This document shows positions 22,253 through 32,263 of a DNA stretch of 56,957 nucleotides, piece by piece (positions within the stretch are counted from its first letter, which is position 1; each line of letters opens with the position of its first letter). The position numbers were made by a program, and so were the translations under genes. A model generated the notes under the pieces. It was not told the origin of the DNA and did not search any database. It was given only the letters and a program-made list of their open reading frames with translations. This DNA comes from Pelagophyceae sp. CCMP2097 (Eukaryota > Sar > Pelagophyceae), in contig MU657205.1 of assembly GCA_026770575.1 (NCBI GenBank), forward strand, positions 305,267 through 362,223, given 5' to 3'.

Positions 22253-25200
22253 ATGGCGGCGATGGGCCGGGGCGCGGCGTGGTTGCTGCTGGTGGTCGTG
22301 GGCGACGCGGCGACGTACGTGCCCTCGGTTGGCTACGTGCCTCTAAAGTCTTCCGCGGGGAAGTCCATTGCGGGCAGCGCTTCTACAACCGCGGCCGGCG
22401 CTTCGAGGCCGTCGAGCCGCGAGACGGACGTGAAGATGTCGGAGCACGGCAAGACGATTCTAGCGTGCATCGGAGACAGCATTACCTGGGGTGGATTTGA
22501 CGAGGAGTAAGTGTGCAAAAGTTGTGCATCCATCTGTTACGCTTCCCATGCATTCCAGCTTTGTGGCCGGCCCCTTCAAAAGGACGCTCCTGTGGGCCGG
22601 CAACCTCTGTGTGTGGCCGGCCACAAAGATGGCTGGCCAAAGGCCTCTCACGGCCTGTGCTCGAGGCGCGGCGTAGGTACGACTATCTCTCGTACCCAAC
22701 CCAGCTCCGCAACCTCCTCGACACGGACAAATACCAAGTCCTAAACTACGGCGGCCGCGGCGCCACGGCCACGATGCACAAAGCCGCGTCCATCGAGGGG
22801 GCGTCCGCCCCGCCGCCTCGGGGGTCTTCAGCCCCGCCGCCCAGGAGCAGGGACGGTGTATTCGGGTCGGGTTTTCAATCTGTGGCGCACCCTCGGGTCG
22901 CGGGTTTGTCGAGCGAACAAACCCGCCTTCTCGGGTCGGGTTCGGGGCACGGCCAGACCCACTCAAAGACGGGTCGGTCAACACGCGCAAACCCGGCAGA
23001 CCCGACCCGCGGGTTGAAGGGCAAACCCGAACCCGCCGCTGCGCCTATCTCCGGCTCCTCGAGAGTCGAGACTGTCCCTCGAGACGGCCCCTCGAAACGG
23101 CGCCTTGAGATGGCCCCTGAAGACGGCCGCTCGAAACGACGCCTTGAGACAGGCCCTCGAGAGGCTCTTCCCTCGGACGGTCGCTTGGGCTTGGTCGTTT
23201 GGACAATTTCTTTGGACAGTTCCTTTCAGGGTCCCTCGACTGGCCCTCTGTGACGGTCGCTTTTACGGCAGTTTCTCGACGGTCCCTTGCACGGTCCTTT
23301 CGACAGTCTCTTCGACTGCAGCCTCTCTGCGACGTCCCCTCGGACGGTCGCTCGGACGGTCCCTTGGACGGTCGCTCGGACGGTCGCTCGGATGGTTCCT
23401 CGACGGTCCCTCGGACGATCCCTTGGACATTCCCTTTGGACAGTTCCCTTGGAGGGTCCCATGGAGGATCTCTCGACGGTCCCTCTGCGACGGTCCCTCT
23501 GCGACGGTCCATGGGACGGTCGTTTGGACGGCCGCTCGACTATCTCTGCGACGTCCTGCGGGCGGACCCTCGGACTGACCCTGCGACGGTCCCTTGGGCG
23601 GGCCTTTGGACAGTCCTTTTGGACAGTTCCTTGGGCGGCCCCTTGAGCTATCTCTCGACGGGCCCTCGTCGGGTCCTCTGCGACGGTCCCGTGGACGGTC
23701 CCTCGGACGGTCGTTTTGATGGTCCCTCGAACGGTCTTTCGAACGGTCCTTTGGGCGGTCCTGTGGACACCTCCTTTGGACAGTTCCTTGGACGGTCCCT
23801 CGACGGGCCCTCTGTGACCGTCGCTTTGACGGCAGCCCCTCGACGGTCCCTTGGACGATCACTCGGCTGCCGGCCCCTCGAATCTCTGCGATGTGTCCCC
23901 TGGGCGTTCCCTCGGACGGTCGCTTGGACGGGCCCTCTATCAAACCATATGGCATCCCGTGCGAGGAACGGGACCCCGTCAGGGCCCTTACACGCGTCTC
24001 TGGCATTTTGCGCGGGGCCTTGAAAGGGCCCTTCAAAGAGGCCTCGCAAGGGACCGTGCAGAGGCCTTGACCGCCAAAGAGGCCTTGAAGGGGCCCGTCC
24101 GGAGAGCTTTTCAATCTGTACCAACCCCTCAAGTCGCGGGTTTGTCAAAGCCGTCTTCTCGGGTCGGGTTCAGGCCTCGGCCAAACCCGCGGGTATACGG
24201 GTCGGCCGAAACGCACGGTCGATGCGAGGCGCGGGTTTCGGGCACACCCGAACCCGTCCCTGCTTCAGCCCTTTGTGTCCTTCGAAGGGACGTTTCAATG
24301 CCCACTTTGCCCCGCTTCCCCGCACCCGCTCCTGTAGCAACGGCGACGAGTGGACCCTGAACTACGCGGACCTGTACGCGGATTCCTTAGCGGCAGGGGC
24401 GTCGGCTTATTTCTTCATGTTTGGAACCAACGACGCAAAAGACGGGTTCTACAACGAAACCAACTACGTCAAGGACTACTTGGCACAATACCGCGCCCAA
24501 CAAGCAAACCAAGGCTTGGAGACCGCCCTTGAAAGATTTTATCTTTTGGAGAAGATGTTCCAACCGCGTCCGCACCAGGCTCTCATGGACGAGTTCGCCG
24601 CGCTCCCGCAGCACCCGGCCATCGTCGTCATGGTCCCGCCGCCATTTTTGTCGAGTGAAGGGCTGTCTCGAAAGTGGGGCGATTGGGCGACGTCTCCGAT
24701 CAACACGCGCTTCGTCGACTTGATCCCGGAAATGGCTTTACAAAGAGGCTGGACCGTCGTCGACCACTGGACGCCTTTGAACGAGGACTTGATCGACGAC
24801 TTTGGTGTTTTGAGGCCGCTGGACAAGATCTCCGAGGAGTTGTATCGAGACAGGATACACCCCAACGGGGGTGGATTGAGCGTTATGGCCTACAACATTT
24901 TCCGCCAACTCGGTGACATCTTAAACGTCCCTTTATCGTACATGCCCACGCAAGCGCCGACGTATTCGCCGACGGCGTCGCCTCCTCCTTCTTCATTGCC
25001 GTTTCCAAAACCAACGGGGAAACCGACGTATGCGCCCTCCTACTCCCCGCAGCCGACGCACGCCCCGACGCACAAGCCCTCGCATGCGCCGTCGTATTCG
25101 CCGTCGTGCGTCGCCATACGTTTGGTCGTCTGCCTATCGGCATAACACGTCTCGTAGGTATTTCCCCTCTACGTCCGCACCTTCGTACTTGCCAACTTCA

Positions 25201-27340
25201 AAGCCGACGCACGCGCCCACGTACAGGCCGACGTACGTCCCGACGCCGTTGCCGTCGACGTCGACGCCGTCGTACATGCCGTCCTCTTCGCCGTCTTCTC
25301 AACCGTCTATGATCCCGACGCCGCGACCGACTACGGCAGTGCCGTCCTCCGCGCCGTCTTCCACGCCGTCTTCATTGCCGTCTCCCATGCCGTCGCTGGT
25401 GCCGACGCTGGCGCTGCGTTCTTCTTTTGGGACTGCGGTGCTGCGGGACTTGGAGGGGCCGACTTTTGGGGCCGACGAGAGAAAAGCCTTTGAAGCCGCG
25501 GTGGCGAAAGTCCTCGGCGTCGCATCTTCTTCGGTCTCCATCGCGCAAGTGGACTTCTTCGACGACTCCGGGCGGAGGCTGCGCGCGTCCAACGCAAACG
25601 CGCATGTCGAGTTTGATGTACAGGTGCATCCAGCATGATGCCGCGTTGCCATCCGCCACTTTGCATCCCTCTTTCTCAAACTAGGCCCGCGTGCGCTTCG
25701 GCGACGTCGAGGGCGCCTTGGGCGCTGCCGTGGAGTCGGGCGCGTTCGACGCGGCGCTCCATGAGACTGGGGCTGCCACGGCCTTAAAAGCGGCAAAGTC
25801 GTTTCAAGTATTTATCACGCGCTCAAGACCCCCAACCTCGGCCCCAACTTCATTACCCTCCTCCTCTCCTTCGTCGGCGCCGACGGAGGTGCCGAAGGAC
25901 GACAGCGAGGACCCCGCCAATCTCGGGTTTTTCGCTTCGGTCGGAGCTGCCGTGGCGGCTTTACTCGTGCTCTGCGTCGGCGGGTGCTACTTTTGTTTCA
26001 CGCGGCGAAGGAACGCCGAATACGTACGGTCGGAGACGCCTTCGAAGGCGATGCCCTTTGCAGCACTAGCCGCCTCACTCCGAGCGGCCGCCGCCGCCGG
26101 CGACGCGAAAACCGAGGTCTTTGACGCTTCGCGCGACTCAAGGCCCGGTTCTTCACCAGTCTACAGACCCGACGCGTACGAGGACCCGAAGCCGCGCCGA
26201 GTCGACGCCGACCGACCAAACAAGGATCCTCCGCCGCGCAGAGTCGACGAGGATCCTCCGCCTCGCCGCGTCGATGTGTTCGTCGACGCGCGGCCCAGCG
26301 ATGGCGACGGCGCAAAGGCCGGGTCCTGGAGTGGGTCGCACGAAGCAGTCGAGGCCTTGCTCGCGGAGGCGGCTCGGGATTTGCCAGATTTTGAAGAGGA
26401 CGATGGGCTGCCGCATTGCGACGCGCCACCGGACGCGGGCGACGCGCCGGGGGCGTCGCGGTCGTCGCTGGACGTCGCAATGGAAGCGCTGATGAACGGC
26501 ACGGGCCGAGGCTCGATGAACAGCACGGGCCGAGGCTCGCTCGGCGCCGCGCCGCCGTCTGAAAGGCCGGCGGCGTCGCAAGCGCCGGCGACGCAGTACT
26601 CCGAAGTGCCCGACGTTCAAGCCGACGCGCGCGGCGAGCCTCTGCCGGCGCCGGGCGCCGGCGCGTCGGCGGAGCCGCTGTCTTGGCTACAGGCGGTTCG
26701 ACTCAAGGCTGAACGTCAAAAATCCGACGAGTCAGAGGCAGCGGCGATGGCCGCCGCCCCACCGCCGCCGCCGCCGCCGCGGATAGAAACGTCGCCGCGG
26801 GACGACGCTTCGCCGCGGGCCGACGCGTGGACCGGCGCATCGCCGCGGTTCGAGCGCGATCGGAAAAGCTCGCAATGGGCCGACATTGACGCGGACTCGG
26901 ACGAATTTGCGGCGGCCGCGGCCCGCGGCGAAGCGTCGCCGCGGTTCGAGCGGCGAGGCTCTCAATTTGCCGACATTGACGCGGACACGGGCGACTCCTT
27001 CAGCATGCAGTCGCAGCGTCCCAGCGCCGCGCACACGGCGGACGACGTTGCGGCGGACGACTTTGCGGCGGACGACGTTGCGGACAATTTCGCGGCGTCA
27101 GATTTTGAGTCGGCCGTCGCGGCCAAGCGCGCCTACTTTGCCGCCGACGTGCCCTTCGCGGCGGACGTCGCGGCGCACGTGTCCTTCGCGGCGGATTTAG
27201 CAGACGTCGCGGCGCACGACGCCGACTTTGCGGCGGACGTGCCCTTTGCGACGAGCGTCGCGGGGCTACACGCCGATTTTGACGATATAGACGACGCCGA
27301 CGCCGACGACGACGCCGCAGACGACTCGCAGTGGCTCTGA
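22253..27340 (+). CDS. Membrane-anchored extracellular SGNH/GDSL hydrolase on Pro/Thr/Ser stalks
   Basis: Five exons fit in phase: 22253-22506, 22677-22802, 24338-25105, 25158-25623 and 25685-27340, giving about 1089 residues. The start at 22253 gives a signal peptide (MGRGAAWLLLVVVGDA). The SGNH fold shows block I ACIGDSITWGG near residue 73, block III FGTND near 156 and block V DRIHPN (catalytic Asp-His) near 298. A stalk of PTYSP/PTHAP/PS repeats follows (~325-465), then an SEA-like domain (GPTFGADERKAFEAAVAKVLG...VSIAQVDFF...GDVEGALGAAVESGAF), a second short PT stalk, a TM helix (VGAAVAALLVLCVGGCYFCF, ~617-640) and a cytosolic tail of about 450 residues. The tail is low-complexity, with RRVD and ADDVAADDFAADD repeats. 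It probably cleaves ester bonds at the cell surface. The donor of intron 2 (22803) is chosen by phase; that intron is ~1.5 kb of mobile repeat. Confidence 0.85.
22844..24266 (+). mobile_element. TIR-bounded repeat element within intron 2 of the SGNH gene (copy I)
   Basis: The element begins GGAGCAGGGACGG (22844-22856) and ends CCGTCCCTGCTTC (24254-24266), inverted repeats with one mismatch. Inside each end is a ~160-200-bp core rich in CGGGTCGGG, CCCGACCCG and AAACCCGCC (22857-23045 and about 24108-24253), both in the same orientation (each has TTTTCAATCTGT). About 1.06 kb of degenerate GGACGGTCCCTCG / GGTCGCTCGG repeats lie between. The whole unit aligns by eye with the reverse complement of 33241-34807. 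No gene is encoded. Confidence 0.75.
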
Positions 27341-28140
27341 GTACATACGCGCGCGCCGTCTTTTTTCATCGCGCGCAGCGGCCGGCGCCCTCAAAGGGCT
27401 TCCGAGTCGCACCCCCGAGGCAACTCCCATCTCGATTGATCAACTGAAATAAGAACTTTTGACACGCCCCGCGCTCCAAGCGAGTCCTGCGACAGCCGAG
27501 CAACGTTGCGGCCGAGGTCCGGCCGTCGCAAAATCCCGCCGTCGTCTGCCCGGAGCTGGGGAGCGCAGAGTTGACGCCGGAGAGCCTCTCTTCGTCTGCC
27601 CGCCGCGCTGGAATCTCCGGAAGCCATCCTCCCGGCGACGACTCCATCCGAGGAGGACGAGCTCTCGCGCAGTTGGGCGCGCCCAAGTGGGGACACCTCT
27701 CGAAAGGATCCTCCGTGCGCCGCCGGGGCTGTGCCCACGGGAGATGCAGGCCCGCCGCCGCCCGCAGAGGGGCCACCGGCGGCCGGACGAGGGACCGCGA
27801 GACGGCGTCCCGCGGTCCCGACGGAGCCCGCGCGGGATCGCGAAAGGGACGCGCGCCAGCAGGCCTACGCCTTCAGACAGCTGCTGCAGCAGGCCTACAT
27901 CTTCCGACAAGATCTTCCGACAGCCTGCCAATGAGGGGCTTTTCGTCCAGCGACCGAACGGCCGGCACTGCTAGATGACAGCCGTCCTTCTTCCGAATGG
28001 CCTCTGCTCGTCCGGCTCTCGCCCGCGCCCTGACATAGCCTTTCGACTCAGCGCGCGGCGCGGCGCGTTGAAAAAGTATACCGTCGCTAAAAGAGCGTGC
28101 GTTTACACGCCAAGGCAACCCCTCCCGGCGCACATACATT
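27341..28140. other. Intergenic, no gene seen
   Basis: About 800 bases between the SGNH gene stop and the 3' end of the retrotransposon. Overlapping frames on both strands lack recognisable content. GC remains high until about 28.0 kb, then drops at the retroelement boundary. Confidence 0.5.
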
Positions 28141-28171
28141 GTATCCGGTGTGTAATGTAATGTAATAGGAA

Positions 28172-30433
28172 TCACAGGATGTCCAGTCCCGGAGGACCTT
28201 CTCCTGGCCTAGTCAGATCAACCAACTTAGCACGAATTTGATAGGATTTAAACAAAAAACGATAAATAAAAGCATCTAGGAATTGAGGAGTATTTTCATG
28301 CATGATGAAATCAACTTTAGCGCGAATAGACAATAGATCAAAGAGGGGGATTTTCTCACAGATTTTGCCAAAACATTCGTCACGAGGAACAGCGTAGGCT
28401 GCACAATCGCCCAAAATATGGTACACAGATTCGAAGCATTTCTGATGGCAGCATGGGGTGTAAGGGAAGGACCTGCATCGAAAAAGAGACCCACCAGAAT
28501 TGGACGATTTATCTGTGTTGTGCCCTTTGCCGAATGCCTCAAAGCAGCTGAGACGAAGCTTCGTTTTCAAAATTCGGCCTTCGCGAAGATCCCAAGAAGT
28601 GTGTAGGTTGCGGAGAAGGTATGGAGCCGTGCGGTATGATATAGACCACTTCATGAGAGTTTGGATAGAATGAGATATTGCAGATTGAGTTAAGAGTTTG
28701 TTCATCTGTAAGAAACATAAGGTGTCATGCGCTTTCGCTTTAACAGCAGCGGGACTGGGAACATGTTCACACCAATCTAGGTCGATCGCGAGAGGTTCGA
28801 AATTGTGAGTGACACTATTCTGGATGTACTTGGGACCGCCAATCTCGGTACTAGTTTCTGAACGCAATGCGATGTACATTCGTTTAACCAGACGGTGATT
28901 AGGGAGCCCCAAAATATGGTTTCTAAACTTGAGGGCAGCCGCTTGGGCGCGAAAACTTTGATCGATAAGTCCAAGTTCGTAGTGGAATGCGGTTTTATTA
29001 GTGTATCTTGGCACACCCAAAAGCCTCCTGTAAATTGTATCCATCTCCTGTTGGATTGAGTCGCATTCCTCGCCGTTTTGCCAAATTTCAGAATCTGATA
29101 ATGCGTATGATAGGACCAAGGTCTGGACGATCTGCTTCGAGATGTATGTTGGGAGACCGAGAGGATGGCAGCCCATTTTATCAAGGTTGCACCGTAGCTT
29201 AGACAGCTTCTTACATATATCCCCATGAGCTCCCTCCCACGGATCCTGGGTTTTGAAGAGGGGAACTTGCCTGGTTCCATGGGCTGATGAGTAACCGATT
29301 ATCCAGGTATCCATCATTTCATGGAGCGTTTTCGTGGAGAATGCGTATTCTTTACGTTCGGGGTCATCTTGGTCAATGCGTTCAGTCACCGCATAATATG
29401 AAAGGGGCGTCCGATGGGCCCGATCAGAGACTCGTATGTCGATAATCACGCGTTCTTCCAATTCAAGGGTGAGTGAAGGGTTTGGCAGCGAGCATACATT
29501 ACAGATATAATCTCCGTCGGGCACTGCGTTGAGGCCTAAGCAACCAAGGTGGTAATCACCACCGCAACGTTCGCAAATAATGACAGTTGGGTCTCCAGTT
29601 TCACAGTCCTGTAGCATGGAGGACTTTTTACAAATCAAACATGTGTTCGGATTGTCGTCTATGAACCTCATGTTATTATACTTCAAGCGGAGTCTTTGGA
29701 GGGTAGAGAATTGTTTTTGGTGATGACCGAGGCATCTACGGAATATGAGGCCAAGATATTTATAATGGTTAGCCTGGGCCATATTTTCGCCCATAAGTTT
29801 CCACTGGAAGTCGTAATCGACGTCTTCACCAAAGACAATAACCTGGGATTTCTTCATTGAAAATTGGAACGAGTGATCGTCTGCATATTTCTGACAACAA
29901 TCAAGCATTTTCTGGAGATCCTGTGCTGACTCGCTAACAAGGATGATGTCGTCTACGTATAAAAGGGCCTTAAACATAGAGCCATTGACGTTTACGCCCA
30001 AGCAATCTCGCATTTCGTCGACGACACCATCTATGAAAATTGCGTACAGAATCGGGGATAATACCGACCCTTCACGGAGACCGTGCTTCACCGTGTAATC
30101 ATCAGAGATAGAGTCTTGAATAATAATCCGCGATGTACAATTTTCGTATAATTTATCAACTACGCTCCAAAGGTGGCAACGGAAGAGAGGGTCCCCACCG
30201 TGGGCTTTTGATAACTTTTTGTGCAACTTCTCCATTAAATCAGCTCTTAATACTGTCGGGTATGCCTTTCTAACATCTAGGAAACCGCAGAAAGTTTTCT
30301 TGCGGCGTCTGGCCATATATTTAATTGTTTCAGCAAGGACGAAGGAATGGTCCTGGCACCGGTTGCCTTTACCGCAGCTTCCAATTTGTGCCGGGTCGAG
30401 TAGGGAATTTTTATTCAATATCTTGACGATGCG
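28172..30433 (-). CDS. Reverse transcriptase with embedded PHD-type zinc finger (5' end in gap)
   Basis: A frame of about 750 residues open to the N gap. RT motifs in order: FCGFLDVRKAYPTV (catalytic Asp, motif A), GLREGSVLSPILYAIFID (motif B), LLYVDDIILVSES (YVDD, motif C, near 29955), KKSQVIVFG (motif D) and YKYLGLIF (motif E), the non-LTR pattern. About 70 residues later (DNA ~29495-29650) there is a Cys4-His-Cys3 PHD-type finger: CLIC, CERC, HLGC and CNVC. The C-terminal part carries a Cys/His cluster (CCHQKCFESVYHILGDC), like the C-terminal zinc knuckle of many LINE proteins. The frame has no internal stop, so this copy may have been active recently. An AP or restriction-like endonuclease domain would be expected but is not visible outside the gap. 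Confidence 0.9.
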   Translation of the reverse strand, partial: RIVKILNKNSLLDPAQIGSCGKGNRCQDHSFVLAETIKYMARRRKKTFCGFLDVRKAYPTVLRADLMEKLHKKLSKAHGGDPLFRCHLWSVVDKLYENCTSRIIIQDSISDDYTVKHGLREGSVLSPILYAIFIDGVVDEMRDCLGVNVNGSMFKALLYVDDIILVSESAQDLQKMLDCCQKYADDHSFQFSMKKSQVIVFGEDVDYDFQWKLMGENMAQANHYKYLGLIFRRCLGHHQKQFSTLQRLRLKYNNMRFIDDNPNTCLICKKSSMLQDCETGDPTVIICERCGGDYHLGCLGLNAVPDGDYICNVCSLPNPSLTLELEERVIIDIRVSDRAHRTPLSYYAVTERIDQDDPERKEYAFSTKTLHEMMDTWIIGYSSAHGTRQVPLFKTQDPWEGAHGDICKKLSKLRCNLDKMGCHPLGLPTYISKQIVQTLVLSYALSDSEIWQNGEECDSIQQEMDTIYRRLLGVPRYTNKTAFHYELGLIDQSFRAQAAALKFRNHILGLPNHRLVKRMYIALRSETSTEIGGPKYIQNSVTHNFEPLAIDLDWCEHVPSPAAVKAKAHDTLCFLQMNKLLTQSAISHSIQTLMKWSISYRTAPYLLRNLHTSWDLREGRILKTKLRLSCFEAFGKGHNTDKSSNSGGSLFRCRSFPYTPCCHQKCFESVYHILGDCAAYAVPRDECFGKICEKIPLFDLLSIRAKVDFIMHENTPQFLDAFIYRFLFKSYQIRAKLVDLTRPGEGPPGLDIL

Positions 30434-31178
30434 NNNNNNNNNNNNNNNNNNNNNNNNNNNNNNNNNNNNNNNNNNNNNNNNNNNNNNNNNNNNNNNNNNN
30501 NNNNNNNNNNNNNNNNNNNNNNNNNNNNNNNNNNNNNNNNNNNNNNNNNNNNNNNNNNNNNNNNNNNNNNNNNNNNNNNNNNNNNNNNNNNNNNNNNNNN
30601 NNNNNNNNNNNNNNNNNNNNNNNNNNNNNNNNNNNNNNNNNNNNNNNNNNNNNNNNNNNNNNNNNNNNNNNNNNNNNNNNNNNNNNNNNNNNNNNNNNNN
30701 NNNNNNNNNNNNNNNNNNNNNNNNNNNNNNNNNNNNNNNNNNNNNNNNNNNNNNNNNNNNNNNNNNNNNNNNNNNNNNNNNNNNNNNNNNNNNNNNNNNN
30801 NNNNNNNNNNNNNNNNNNNNNNNNNNNNNNNNNNNNNNNNNNNNNNNNNNNNNNNNNNNNNNNNNNNNNNNNNNNNNNNNNNNNNNNNNNNNNNNNNNNN
30901 NNNNNNNNNNNNNNNNNNNNNNNNNNNNNNNNNNNNNNNNNNNNNNNNNNNNNNNNNNNNNNNNNNNNNNNNNNNNNNNNNNNNNNNNNNNNNNNNNNNN
31001 NNNNNNNNNNNNNNNNNNNNNNNNNNNNNNNNNNNNNNNNNNNNNNNNNNNNNNNNNNNNNNNNNNNNNNNNNNNNNNNNNNNNNNNNNNNNNNNNNNNN
31101 NNNNNNNNNNNNNNNNNNNNNNNNNNNNNNNNNNNNNNNNNNNNNNNNNNNNNNNNNNNNNNNNNNNNNNNNNNNNNN
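30434..31178. other. Assembly gap (745 N)
   Basis: An unbroken run of N. Open frames drawn across it are artefacts. It lies within or next to the retrotransposon, a common cause of assembly gaps. Confidence 1.
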
Positions 31179-31437
31179 GTTCAGAGGACCGGCCATCTCC
31201 AATTTCACCAGATATGAGTGCATCTTCTGTGAGTTTTGAGATGAGATGATTCAGGGCAGTTTCATGAGTTCTTGCTGCCTTCCTGTTGTACGGGCACGTT
31301 GGTGTTCCATTCCGGATATCCTTTGCCCGTGCCGCACGTGTCTCGACCGGAGGACCCACCAGCGTGACCGAGATGCAGTCTGTGTCGTTGGCACCTGCCG
31401 ATTTCGACGCAAGAACCGCTGCCTTCCTCTTCGCCAC
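31179..31437 (-). CDS. Possible N-terminal part of the retrotransposon protein (partial)
   Basis: On the minus strand, about 86 residues run into the gap: a basic start (MAKRKAAVLASK), then PTCPYNRKAARTHETALNHLISKL, which has Cys and His spaced somewhat like a zinc finger, and LTEDALISGEIGDGR. Its place upstream of the RT frame on the same strand makes it a candidate N-terminus or ORF1 end. Nothing proves linkage across the gap, and the first ATG is not certain. Confidence 0.3.
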
Positions 31438-32263
31438 CTAGCGCGACGCGTCGAGGCGACCGGCACCGAGATCTACCACCCACACGAACACCACGTGAGG
31501 CCCCTGACGCGTGGGGCCACCGGCCCAACGGCCCAACGGGCAGGAGACGGCCAGGGGTGACTCGACCGCCCAAGTGAGGACTCGGGAGCGAGGTTTAATT
31601 GCTAAACAATTCTGCAAGGCATGCCGGCAAGGTGCTATCTGTGCCCGCGCCCCCCCCCCCCCGGCGGCGAGGCGGCTCGAAGCGGCCGATGGACAACGCG
31701 CCGGCCGCTATCTGAAAGCCCTGCTACTGCGTCTGCGACGCGCCGGGCGGCAATAAATGCACAAATCGCGCCACTACTGCTCGAAAAAGTGCCAGCTCGT
31801 AGACTGGAAGGAGGGCGCTGCGGTGGTGGTCGAAAAGCTCGCGGCGTTGCTCGCGCTCAACTCGCGTCGAGGGCCGGCGTGATCGCGCTCTTTGGCCTGC
31901 GTGAACGCGCTCCTTCGAAGCGCCGCCCAGCCCTGCCGGCGGCCGCCACGCGCCCTTTACGGCGAGCGACGGCCGACAGCCGCCACGCGCCCGCCACCCC
32001 GGCCGTAAAGGCTCGCCGCGCGGCGCAGATCCCAGACTCGACCCCCAGCGCCTCCCGGGGGGTCATCTCCGAGAGCTTCGCCCAGGCGTGAGCACCGTCG
32101 CAGAGGGGTCCGGGTGCAGTCCCGAGGCCACGAACAAGACGACTTGAGCGGACGTTAGTAGCAGAGTGACAGTCGCCAAAAGACCGTTTTCAGCGAAGGT
32201 CTGGTCTGGCTCCAAAGAGTCCAAGTCCCCCCTCATCGGTTTGTGCTCCGGGCCGCCGGGCCG
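31438..32263. other. Intergenic, no gene seen
   Basis: GC-rich sequence with a run of about 14 C at ~31650. Frames on both strands (including a long minus-strand one) have only Arg/Ala-rich chance composition. Confidence 0.45.

Larger units (their letters stand above)
28141..31437 (-). mobile_element. Non-LTR (LINE-type) retrotransposon, interrupted by a sequence gap
   Basis: The minus-strand reverse transcriptase frame, a pentanucleotide tail (ATTAC/TTACA copies, about 28152-28168) just after its stop codon, and the lack of LTRs point to a LINE-type element whose 3' end is near 28150. Its DNA is clearly less GC-rich than its surroundings, as expected of a relatively recent arrival. The 5' part is hidden by the N run, so the endonuclease and true 5' end are not visible. 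Confidence 0.7.

Noticed and set aside
23045..24132. Frames of 157-289 codons across the SGNH intron
   Set aside because: Same reason: by-products of degenerate GGACGGTC repeats.
30219..31437. Frames running through the N gap
   Set aside because: They exist only because N was translated as X; no sequence supports continuity.
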